A stretch of DNA of 6,304 bases from Candidatus Aminicenantota bacterium (GTDB taxonomy: Bacteria; Acidobacteriota; Aminicenantia; Aminicenantales; Aminicenantaceae). The translations under genes and the position numbers were made by a program. The stretch covers positions 1-6,304 of the forward strand of contig JAUWTR010000107.1 in the NCBI GenBank assembly GCA_030614645.1, given 5' to 3'. Positions within the stretch are counted from its first letter, which is position 1. Every line of letters starts with the position of its first letter. Shown here piece after piece: positions 1-6,053 of this stretch. The notes beneath the pieces were generated by a model, which did not search any database, was not told the DNA's origin, and worked only from the letters and a program-made list of their open reading frames with translations.

Positions 1-209
1 ACAAGCTGCAGCAAGAAAAAAGCTTGATTCCCGGGCATATTATCTCTACCCGACATCTATGCTTTAATTTTGGCCGGCCCCATTATTACCCTGGATTATT
101 CACGAGTCGAGGTTGCCGTAGATACGAGGCGCAGGGGATGAAGCTGTGGTCCTTCACCGCGAAGCCGCTGCAACAAAGTAGATGCGGTAAGATCGGCTTG
201 CTCGTAGAG
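1..209. other. Non-coding or degenerate stretch of unknown origin
   Basis: No convincing gene is present. On the plus strand an open frame enters from the left edge and stops with TAA at 65-67, ending in residues RAYYLYPTSML. It could be the tail of a gene lying outside the window, but 21 residues are too few to identify. The ATG-initiated frame 24-212 reads as low-complexity nonsense with no recognisable motif. Bases 68-209 are visibly richer in G and C than the AT-rich stretch that follows, and can form nested short stems (123-128 with 201-206, 131-134 with 168-171, 139-143 with 152-156). The abrupt change near 210, where an inverted repeat begins, suggests the end of a mobile-element remnant or a structured RNA. 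I cannot name either. An FseI-type palindrome GGCCGGCC sits at 72-79. Confidence 0.35.
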
Positions 210-330
210 TAAAAAATGTCGATTAAAAATAGGGATTATATTGTGAACGAAATGGTAAATTGAGTTATTGTAGGAATCAAGGTAACATACTGATTAAAAA
301 AAGATGTATCATGCATATCGACATTTTTTA
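210..330. repeat. Perfect 14-bp inverted repeat enclosing a 93-bp AT-rich core
   Basis: TAAAAAATGTCGAT at 210-223 is repeated exactly in inverted orientation (ATCGACATTTTTTA) at 317-330. The arms enclose 93 bp with no open frame of note, and the total element is 121 bp. The right arm lies 6 bp beyond the stop codon of the namZ-like gene. Size and layout would suit a MITE-like miniature element or the ends of a decayed insertion sequence. No clear target-site duplication flanks it. A long-range stem in the 3' untranslated RNA of the leftward operon is the alternative. The repeat itself is seen directly; its nature is inference. Confidence 0.5.
296..319 (-). terminator. Possible weak terminator after the namZ-like gene
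   Basis: On the minus strand, about 17 nt after the namZ-like stop codon, a short imperfect stem (GAT at 319-317 with ATC at 305-303, plus weak inner pairs) is followed at once by seven U residues (302-296). The stem is short and AU-rich, well below a classical intrinsic terminator, so only the U tract and the position at the operon end support the call. The surrounding 14-bp inverted repeat might add structure. Confidence 0.2.
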
Positions 331-336
331 TGAATA

Positions 337-1626
337 TTATTCATATAGAAGATACTTATGTCTTATCTTCCGGAAAAGGTCTTCATCTTTTTTTATACTG
401 GCAAGCAATTCTGGATATGATATGTCGTCCTTTAGGTATTCAGCCAGGAGGCTGTTTCCGAACATAAGGGAGAGGCTGTTTGATTCCTTAAAGATCTTGT
501 CGGGATAATTTTCCTTTAACACCTTGATCAGGGCCAGAGTGAATCTGAGTGGAAAGAATTTATTTTTTTGAATTATACGGATGCTTATACCGTGGCATAT
601 TTGGTTTTTATAGGGCGGATCGAGAATTTTTCCCGGTATTGGCCTGGGAGTATAGTCTATAGCCTCAAACTTAACCCCCTGTGATGCCCGGCTGGGTAAT
701 TTCCGGATGATAAGGTCAGGGTCCATCCAGGGAGAGCCGAACTGAAGGAAGGGATTAGGAGTTCCTAATCCCTGGTTAAGGATTATCCCCCCGAGCAAGC
801 TGGTACCGGGGTAGATAACTGCTGTTTCCGGAGAAGGCATATTGGGTGAGGTGGGAATCCAGGTAAGGCCTGTATCTTCCCAGAAGTAGTTCCGCTTCCA
901 GTTTTTCATTTTAATAATATGGAGTTTAACATCAGTTGGGACCCAGCCTTGTCCTTTCATCATGAAGGCTAATTCCCCAATGGTTAATCCGTAGCGTATA
1001 GGGACAGGAATAGAGCCGATAAAAGATTCAAATTCCGGCTGTAATAGCGGTCCTTCGATTATTATGCCGCCAGCAGGATTGGGACGGTCGAGTACAGCCA
1101 CCGGTATCTTGGCTTTTGCTGCTGCTTCCAGGACGTATTTAAGGGTTGTGATGTATGTATAGAAACGCGTTCCCACATCCTGGATGTCGTATATAAAAGC
1201 ATCGATTTCGCGCATCTGTTCAGGAGTCGGTCTTCTGGTTTTTCCATAAAGGCTGTATATTTTTATATTATTAAGCCGATTGTCTTTGACCTTATTTCCT
1301 CCTTCTATTTTACCGGAATAGCCATGTTCAGGTGAGAATATAGCTTTTATCCGCATTCCTTTTTTTAAGCAGGCGGTAACCAGAGGAGTCCCGTCGGGTA
1401 AAAGAGAGGTGTGATTAATGACAAGACCCAGGCGTTTGTCCAACAAGATTTCCGGGAGATCACGGCAAAAGGTCTCATTCCCAAGTATAGTTCTTGATTC
1501 CGCAGGAATAGAGCATAAGGCTTTTTCGGCGCTGATGAATGGAGACAGCAAGAAAATCGAAAAAAAGAATGCTGATGTTAAAACCCGGCAAATAGAAAAC
1601 GGAAAATAGTTAATTGTAAAAATCAA
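337..1626 (-). CDS. namZ: NamZ-type exo-beta-N-acetylmuramidase (DUF1343, GH171-like), secreted
   Basis: Members of this family (Bacillus NamZ/YbbC) remove terminal MurNAc from the non-reducing end of peptidoglycan fragments, feeding cell-wall recycling. The 429-residue product has a Sec signal peptide (hydrophobic 15-33, likely cleaved after FISA) and then the full DUF1343 set: SPEHG at 98-102, SLYGKTRRPT at 125-134, DIQDVGTRFYTYI at 147-159, DRPNPAGG at 180-187, PIRYGLTIGEL at 209-219, SPNMP at 260-264, GSPWMD at 297-302, and the typical C-terminal RHKYLLY. The segment I remember as EGTN-S-x-GRGT reads GGIILNQGLGT here (279-289), an unusual substitution near the presumed active cleft. The start is TTG. 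It overlaps the stop of the upstream SIS gene (TTGA), no ATG or GTG exists in the open upstream frame, and this start gives a sound signal peptide. AGGAAG directly abuts the start, so translation probably depends on coupling. It is the last gene of the leftward operon. The family call is very secure; the exact bond cleaved is inferred. Confidence 0.9.
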   Translation of the reverse strand: MIFTINYFPFSICRVLTSAFFFSIFLLSPFISAEKALCSIPAESRTILGNETFCRDLPEILLDKRLGLVINHTSLLPDGTPLVTACLKKGMRIKAIFSPEHGYSGKIEGGNKVKDNRLNNIKIYSLYGKTRRPTPEQMREIDAFIYDIQDVGTRFYTYITTLKYVLEAAAKAKIPVAVLDRPNPAGGIIIEGPLLQPEFESFIGSIPVPIRYGLTIGELAFMMKGQGWVPTDVKLHIIKMKNWKRNYFWEDTGLTWIPTSPNMPSPETAVIYPGTSLLGGIILNQGLGTPNPFLQFGSPWMDPDLIIRKLPSRASQGVKFEAIDYTPRPIPGKILDPPYKNQICHGISIRIIQKNKFFPLRFTLALIKVLKENYPDKIFKESNSLSLMFGNSLLAEYLKDDISYPELLASIKKDEDLFRKIRHKYLLYE

Positions 1627-3815
1627 CTTCCTAAAGAATTTCCCTTTGACTTATTAACGATTAAGGTTAGGTATCGGCTTAAGCCGGTATTTTGAACAAT
1701 TTTAAAAGCGTCTTCCTGACTGATGCCTTTTTTTAAACGCAGGGATTCCAAAATATGGATAATAGATAAAGCAACTTCTGCAGTCTGGCCGGCTTTATTT
1801 TTCCCCCCTTTCAAGAATTTAATGGCCTCGAATAAAACTGCATTGGCTTCACCGTAAGAGATAGGTTTGTGGATGCCGCAAAGTTTTACCCACTGCGGTT
1901 GTCTTAAAACATCATTGACATGTGATTGGATAAGATAAGTCGCCCGGCCGATGAGCTTGAGATTGCTGGGGCTTACATTGGTCATGGTGTTCCCGATGAC
2001 CTTTCCAAGGCGTGCCATGACTGCGGTTGAATGGGCATTGAGGATGATCTTCAATGCTATCTGCTGGTTGATACCCAACGGATCGTTTTTATCAGATATA
2101 TTGACTGTGACCAGGACATCCTGCTTCAGGTGATCAAAGCCCTCGATGTTTTTTGTGAGCTTGGCTATTTTCGTTTTAGAAAGGCTTGAAATGCAGAGAA
2201 TAGCAGTATGGGCATTGGGCTCAGAGAAAAGACGCTGGAATTTTAGAAAATCAGAGTCTTTTTTCTGTAAAAGTTTTTCTTCAGGGGATACTACGACTAA
2301 AACTCCCAGGTCTCCGGCTTTTGGGCCTTTGTTTTTTATATTGGATGAGGAAAAAGAGAAGTCATATAGATATTGCTGGTTATTACCTGCATTTTTTAGG
2401 CTCTGGAGGGCAGCTTTTTTTAAATATGGGTCTTCGATTTTTTCCTCAAAAGGTTTTTGGTAATAATCAGGAGTCATCCCTCTGAAAGGGCGGCCAAGAA
2501 AGGTTTTCCAGGCCTGCTGAAGATCTGCAGCAGAGGTCCATACTTGGATCCAGCATTTTCGGTGTTTTTCGTTTACAGTATCCAGGGGGAAGAGCCGGAA
2601 AGTCGGGCTTCGCTCTGTACTGTCAATAAATACGGTTATCAGTCCGTCCTGGGCAAAATAAGTAGAAAAATTTCCGGCTTTATAAGTCTCGGATTCCAGG
2701 GCGGTAAACTTAGCGATCGCTGGGATGTTCTTTTTTACTTTATGCAGGATTTCTGCAAAATCCGCTAATTTTTCTCCAAGTTTGATTTCCTCTTGGAATC
2801 CGAGTTTTACCATATCTCTTTTTGAGAGGAATTTCCGCAGGCTGCGGTCGAGGGCGGTCTGGAGGATATTTGCTATCACAAAGGTCTCTATGGTGGTGGC
2901 CTGCATACGGGTTGAGCCGGTGATGGATTGAGGCCCTGTGGTCAGGTTTATTTTAGTTATCCCCGGTTCTTCCAGAACCCGGCGGCTGCGTATAAAGGGG
3001 AAAAGTTTTTTGTCCGGATTATTGTACACAAAAAATAGATTTTCTTTTATCTGGGTCGGCCGGTCAATGCCGTCTTTTTTCCATTGTTGAAGGGCAGTCA
3101 GAATTGTGCCGATGACAGATGAGGTCTCTCCGCCTTCGGTTACACAGATAACAACATCCCCGCGTTTTATTTTTCTGTCTTTAAGTTGAAGTTCTCCAAT
3201 AAGTAGAAGGTCCTCGAATCCTTCAAGAGAACTGATAAGGGCCCGGTCAGCTCCTGTCATCTCTCCTATAAGCTGATCCTCTACAGGGGTTTTCAGATTT
3301 GGCTCGAGCTTTTTCCAGATCTTTTTGTTGTTTTTTACTTTATTCCAGAACGGGCGCCAAAAAGTGCTTTCCATCTGTTTAGCCAGGCGTCCGGTGGCCC
3401 CGCATCCGTAGATATAGATCTTATTGCCGGAGATAATGGCAGCTTCAACCGATTTGACGGCCCGTTCCAGGCCATCTGATTTTTCGGCTAATGCCTCAAG
3501 TTTTTTTATGATATCTTCATCTACGGAAAAAAGCATATTAAGGCCGGCTTCATAGTCTTTGCGGATGCGTTCACTTAAATTCCAAGTTTTTTTATGGCGC
3601 TGTTCAGTCACAAGAGTGTGGAGCTGGAACTGGGTTTTATTCTGAACATAGTCTATGGATTCTTCGGAGGGCAAGATTTTCAGTAGTTTTAACAAGTTGA
3701 GTTCTGCTTGAGGGATAGCCTGTTCTTCCTGTTGTTCTTGATAGGCCTGAATATTTATCAAACCAGCGAAACAGATTATCAACAAAAATGAATAAATATG
3801 TTTTCTATACTTCAT
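1623..3815 (-). CDS. Exported double-SIS protein, MurQ/GCKR-like
   Basis: The 730-residue product resembles MurQ (MurNAc-6-phosphate etherase) duplicated, as in eukaryotic glucokinase regulatory protein GCKR. A signal peptide precedes it (KYRKH, then hydrophobic 7-20, probable cleavage after IQA at 24). The MurQ-like start motif TEQRHKKT is at 70-77. The first SIS domain has GCGATGRL (137-144), MTGADRAL...LEGFED (186-202), VVICVTEGGETSSVIGT (221-237) and the family hallmark GPQSITGSTRM (294-304). A second, more diverged SIS half (about 365-635) ends with ILNAHSTAVMARLGKVIGNTM...SNLKLIGRA (591-625), which matches the MurQ/GCKR helix region, and a LID-like helical tail follows. Of the two MurQ catalytic glutamates, the one in LEGFED (E198) appears kept, while the one after the glycine loop aligns with T151, so etherase activity is doubtful. 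Usual MurQ is about 300 residues and cytoplasmic. ATG at 3815 overlaps the deaminase stop (ATGA), with GAGAGA upstream as ribosome site. Proximity to NamZ suggests a role in MurNAc handling, as binder, regulator or enzyme. Confidence 0.8.
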   Translation of the reverse strand: MKYRKHIYSFLLIICFAGLINIQAYQEQQEEQAIPQAELNLLKLLKILPSEESIDYVQNKTQFQLHTLVTEQRHKKTWNLSERIRKDYEAGLNMLFSVDEDIIKKLEALAEKSDGLERAVKSVEAAIISGNKIYIYGCGATGRLAKQMESTFWRPFWNKVKNNKKIWKKLEPNLKTPVEDQLIGEMTGADRALISSLEGFEDLLLIGELQLKDRKIKRGDVVICVTEGGETSSVIGTILTALQQWKKDGIDRPTQIKENLFFVYNNPDKKLFPFIRSRRVLEEPGITKINLTTGPQSITGSTRMQATTIETFVIANILQTALDRSLRKFLSKRDMVKLGFQEEIKLGEKLADFAEILHKVKKNIPAIAKFTALESETYKAGNFSTYFAQDGLITVFIDSTERSPTFRLFPLDTVNEKHRKCWIQVWTSAADLQQAWKTFLGRPFRGMTPDYYQKPFEEKIEDPYLKKAALQSLKNAGNNQQYLYDFSFSSSNIKNKGPKAGDLGVLVVVSPEEKLLQKKDSDFLKFQRLFSEPNAHTAILCISSLSKTKIAKLTKNIEGFDHLKQDVLVTVNISDKNDPLGINQQIALKIILNAHSTAVMARLGKVIGNTMTNVSPSNLKLIGRATYLIQSHVNDVLRQPQWVKLCGIHKPISYGEANAVLFEAIKFLKGGKNKAGQTAEVALSIIHILESLRLKKGISQEDAFKIVQNTGLSRYLTLIVNKSKGNSLGS

Positions 3816-4357
3816 TTATCTCTCTCTTTCTGTGTTTTTTCAAAAGCTTGCCCATACTGATGCCTATCATCAACAATATCCTGTTTCTGCCAATCTTTGA
3901 TCCAGTCTGAAATTTTAAAGATATTCATCTTTCCCTCAGAAGTGGAGCATATTATTTGTTTTAAGCCAGCGTTTATTATCATTTTTTTGCAGATAAAACA
4001 GGGAAATGCGTTAATAGGGGAATGTTTATTAACAATGCTGCCATATATATACATATTTCCTCCCAACAGGCTTACACCGGCGCGAGCAGCATTGATGAGG
4101 GCGTTTTGTTCAGCATGTACGCTTCGGCAAAGTTCATAGCGCTGGCCGTGGGGAATATTCATTTTATCCCGCAGACAGATGCCGTGCTCGAAACAGTCTT
4201 TGGTTTTCCTGGGAGCTCCGACATATCCGGTGGAGATGATCTGATCGTCGCGGATTATTACAGCCCCGATAGCGCGGCGGTAACAGGTGCTTCGTTGGGA
4301 GACCTCCCGGGCGATGTCCAGGTAATATTTATGTTTGGATGTTCTTTTGGGCTTCAT
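3812..4357 (-). CDS. Deoxycytidylate (dCMP) deaminase family protein
   Basis: It should convert dCMP to dUMP in the cytoplasm, supplying dTMP synthesis. The 181-residue product is the usual length for the ComEB/T4 dCMP-deaminase group. The zinc site is complete: HAEQNA at 81-86 gives H81 as ligand and E83 as proton shuttle, and PCFIC at 119-123 gives C120 and C123. The upstream RSTCYRRAIGAVIIRD (22-37) and C55 are typical of dCMP deaminases, as opposed to cytidine deaminases or tRNA adenosine deaminases. The family motif GYNGxP reads GYVGAP here (44-49), with the conserved asparagine replaced by valine. The start is ATG with GGAG 8 nt upstream (4366-4369). It overlaps the kinase stop by ATGA and overlaps the SIS gene start in the same manner, so all three are probably co-translated. 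The kinase plus deaminase pair recalls fused Dcd1/AvcD proteins. The family is secure; substrate phosphorylation state is inferred. Confidence 0.9.
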   Translation of the reverse strand: MKPKRTSKHKYYLDIAREVSQRSTCYRRAIGAVIIRDDQIISTGYVGAPRKTKDCFEHGICLRDKMNIPHGQRYELCRSVHAEQNALINAARAGVSLLGGNMYIYGSIVNKHSPINAFPCFICKKMIINAGLKQIICSTSEGKMNIFKISDWIKDWQKQDIVDDRHQYGQAFEKTQKERDK

Positions 4358-4881
4358 AACAGCTTCTCCAGCTTGCTGTGAAAGTCAGCAAGCGATCCAG
4401 CGTTGATTATAATATGATCAGCCATTTTAATACAATTCTGCAACTGCTGATTTTTCTCTTTTGATGTCATTTCTTCGGCTTCTTTGTCTTTAAACTCCTG
4501 TAAAGAGGAGGCTGATTCGTCTCTTCCTCTCTTTTTTGCTCTGATATATCTTGTTTCTATCGGAGCGTCAATGGCCAGAAGAATAAAGTCTTTCTGTTTT
4601 TGCAGATATTCAACCTCTTTTGGATTGCGGATGCTGTCGATTATAGCTGGACCTTTGACTTTTCTCATAACAAGTCTGGCCAGGATATCAGGGCCTCCTT
4701 CCTTTCTCATCAGGTTGCCATAGCGGATCAGATTGTTGCGGGTTAATTCCATGTCTTGTTTTTGGAGTTTATCCCGAATAAGGTCGGAGAGAGAGAAGTA
4801 AGCAAAGCCTTTCTTTTTGAGAAATTCTGCCGCCTCTCCTTTGCCGGCGCAGTTTGTTCCTGTGAGGCCAATAATTTTCAT
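4354..4881 (-). CDS. P-loop kinase, UPF0200 / dephospho-CoA-kinase-like
   Basis: This is a small cytoplasmic nucleoside-monophosphate-kinase-fold protein of 175 residues. The Walker A loop GTNCAGKGE is at 8-16 and is followed by the family's LSDLIRDKL (31-39), GNLMRKEGGPDILAR (55-69), IIDSIRNPKEVEYL (80-93, the Walker B-like strand and acidic segment), the LID-type arginines RAKKRGRDE (114-122) and the C-terminal ADHIIINAGSL (154-164). The GKGE loop, the R-EGGPD segment and the RGRDE lid match the archaeal UPF0200 group and the amino-terminal domain of Dcd1-type deaminases better than the classical bacterial CoaE, so I do not assign coaE. The phosphate acceptor is unknown; a deoxynucleotide is plausible given the overlapping dCMP deaminase downstream (ATGA). 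Start ATG at 4881 has a weak TGGA site. It lies 44 bp after tatC on the same strand, with no promoter evident in the gap. Confidence 0.8.
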   Translation of the reverse strand: MKIIGLTGTNCAGKGEAAEFLKKKGFAYFSLSDLIRDKLQKQDMELTRNNLIRYGNLMRKEGGPDILARLVMRKVKGPAIIDSIRNPKEVEYLQKQKDFILLAIDAPIETRYIRAKKRGRDESASSLQEFKDKEAEEMTSKEKNQQLQNCIKMADHIIINAGSLADFHSKLEKLL

Positions 4882-4925
4882 TTTAAATCCAGGTTTTATC
4901 CTGCCAGGTCTTCTTCAGATTTCTT

Positions 4926-5669
4926 TTACTTTTTTTCTCGGTTTTTTCCCATTATAAGCGCGATGAGAATACTGAGACCGTAAAGTCCGAGCATGGGAAA
5001 AGCAATTATACTCTGAGTGATCATGTCTGGAGTTGGAGTAATAATGGCAGCAATGATAAAAATTAATAATACGGCATACTTAAAATATTTTATCATCCAG
5101 CGGGCTGTGATTATTCCCATTTTGGACAGAAAAAAAACTAGGGTTGGAAGTTCAAAGACGAAGGCTATTCCCAGGATAACGCGCAGAGCCAGACTGAAGT
5201 ACTGATCAACCGTTATCATAGCATCAAAATCAGCTCCCATTCCTAGGAAAAATTTACATGCAAATGGGAAAACTATAAAATAAGCAAAAACAGCACCGGC
5301 AAGAAAAAAGAATGAGGTGAACAATACAAAAGGCACAACATGTTTTTTTTCTTTCTTATAAAGACCGGGAGCTACGAAATACCAGACTTGAAGGAAAAGA
5401 AATGGGGCAGTGGCTAAAACAGCAGCCAGAAAAGAGACTTTCATATAGAGCATAAAAGGAGCTGTAAGGGAAGTAAATACGAGTTTTTTTCCTTCGGGCA
5501 GGAATTGTGTAACTGGTAGTGCCAGAATTTTATACAAGAATTTACTGAAAAACCAGGCTGGGATAACCGCTCCTATAACAGCTATAAACGAATAGAAAAT
5601 CCTTTTACGCAGGTCTTCAAGATGTTCAAGGAAGGTCATACTGTCAGGAGACTTTTTTCCCTTCCTCAT
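4926..5669 (-). CDS. tatC: Sec-independent (twin-arginine) translocase subunit TatC
   Basis: TatC is the polytopic inner-membrane receptor for twin-arginine signal peptides and nucleates TatA for folded-protein export. The 247-residue product has the usual length and six hydrophobic segments (about 24-43, 68-95, 110-137, 155-180, 196-211, 218-240). Diagnostic motifs are the cytoplasmic HLEDLRKR (16-23), FLPEGKK (56-62), APGLYKKEKK (100-109) whose E107 corresponds to the signal-binding E103 of the E. coli protein, VFELPTLVFFLSKMGI (171-186) with the membrane glutamate E173, and ITPTPDMITQ (210-219). The residue matching E. coli E15 is aspartate (D19), a conservative change. The ATG at 5669 overlaps tatA by 26 nt, with AAGGA immediately before it. 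An internal ATG at 5639 (MTFLEHLEDLRKR), 4 nt after the tatA stop, is an alternative start that would shorten the product by ten residues. Family and role are secure. Confidence 0.96.
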   Translation of the reverse strand: MRKGKKSPDSMTFLEHLEDLRKRIFYSFIAVIGAVIPAWFFSKFLYKILALPVTQFLPEGKKLVFTSLTAPFMLYMKVSFLAAVLATAPFLFLQVWYFVAPGLYKKEKKHVVPFVLFTSFFFLAGAVFAYFIVFPFACKFFLGMGADFDAMITVDQYFSLALRVILGIAFVFELPTLVFFLSKMGIITARWMIKYFKYAVLLIFIIAAIITPTPDMITQSIIAFPMLGLYGLSILIALIMGKNREKK

Positions 5670-5958
5670 TTCCTTTTGTGCCCTTCTTGATCTCTTCTTT
5701 GTTGTTTTGACCTGTTTTTTTAGTTTCTGTTTCGCCTTTTAAGTTAATTGTATCATTTATGTCTTTTTTTATGTCCCTGAATTCATCTGCCTGGATTTCC
5801 TCTTCGATCTTATCTTTTATCTCGTCAGAAGTCCTTCGAAATTCACGTAATGCTTTGCCTATCGATCTACCCACTTCAGGAAGTTTTTTTGGTCCAAAGA
5901 TAAGCAGAGCTATGGTGAGTATGACCAGGAGTTCAGGAAATCCAATACTGCCGAACAT
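5644..5958 (-). CDS. tatA: Twin-arginine translocase subunit TatA/E
   Basis: TatA oligomerises to form the transport-active zone of the Tat system. The 104-residue product starts MFGSIGFPEL, has one transmembrane helix (6-20), the hinge FGPKKLPEVG (21-30), an amphipathic helix (31-45, GKALREFRR) and a long charged Lys/Glu-rich tail that is probably disordered. The FGPKKLPE hinge and the amino end favour TatA/E over TatB, though a single TatA/B-type protein may serve both roles because no second copy is in the window. The frame stays open upstream to 6123, but the extra 55 residues have no TatA features and would run through the promoter region and into the divergent gene, so the ATG at 5958 is chosen. 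Its ribosome site is weak (GAG about 10 nt upstream within an A-rich run). It is the first gene of the leftward operon, with a strong predicted promoter just upstream. Confidence 0.94.
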   Translation of the reverse strand: MFGSIGFPELLVILTIALLIFGPKKLPEVGRSIGKALREFRRTSDEIKDKIEEEIQADEFRDIKKDINDTINLKGETETKKTGQNNKEEIKKGTKGNEEGKKVS

Positions 5959-5988
5959 TTCTTTTTTCTCGAATTTTAGTGCTAGAAA

Positions 5989-6017
5989 AATATAACTATT
6001 CATGGGAGATAAGTCAA
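5989..6017 (-). promoter_or_regulatory. Sigma70-type promoter for the leftward tatA operon
   Basis: On the minus strand TTGACT (6017-6012, five of six to consensus) is separated by 17 nt from TATATT (5994-5989, five of six). Transcription would begin near 5982, giving a leader of about 24 nt before the tatA ATG at 5958. It is the best promoter match I found in the window and lies exactly where the operon needs one. Confidence 0.6.
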
Positions 6018-6024
6018 CAAGAAC

Positions 6025-6053
6025 TTTACAATACCAAGGGGGTTTGGTAATAT
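6025..6053 (+). promoter_or_regulatory. Promoter for the divergent S41 peptidase gene
   Basis: TTTACA at 6025-6030 (five of six to the -35 consensus), a 17-nt spacer and TAATAT at 6048-6053 (four of six) are preceded by TGG at 6045-6047, which makes an extended -10. The start would fall near 6060, leaving a short leader before ATG at 6073. Its -35 lies only 7 bp from the -35 of the leftward promoter, so the two are arranged back to back. Confidence 0.45.
6032..6049. promoter_or_regulatory. Palindrome TACCAA-6-TTGGTA, possible operator
   Basis: Perfect 6-bp half sites at 6032-6037 and 6044-6049 are separated by GGGGGT. The palindrome fills most of the spacer and reaches into the -10 of the rightward promoter, so a dimeric regulator bound here would block that gene. 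No regulator gene is in the window. A chance palindrome cannot be excluded. Confidence 0.3.

Noticed and set aside
24..212. 62-codon plus-strand open frame at the left edge
   Set aside because: No motif, odd composition, no ribosome site, and it spans potential RNA stems; it looks like chance.
190..293. Minus-strand open stretch with a RHFLLYEQ string resembling the namZ carboxyl end RHKYLLYE
   Set aside because: The match is about seven residues, no start codon exists, and no further similarity extends on either side; coincidence is the simplest reading.
260..508. 82-codon plus-strand frame
   Set aside because: Mostly antisense to the secure namZ-like gene, with no recognisable features.
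1951..2931. Series of plus-strand frames inside the SIS gene
   Set aside because: They are shadows of a long minus-strand gene whose protein matches a known family throughout.
4022..4381. 119-codon plus-strand frame
   Set aside because: Antisense to the dCMP deaminase, whose zinc motifs are intact.
4354..4881. Assignment as CoaE (dephospho-CoA kinase)
   Set aside because: The P-loop family is related, but the EGGPD and RGRDE segments fit UPF0200/Dcd1-type kinases better, so no CoA role is claimed.
3812..4881. Claim of an anti-phage defence system
   Set aside because: The similarity to AvcD is architectural only; no AvcI-like antitoxin RNA or other defence gene is visible, and a housekeeping role is equally likely.
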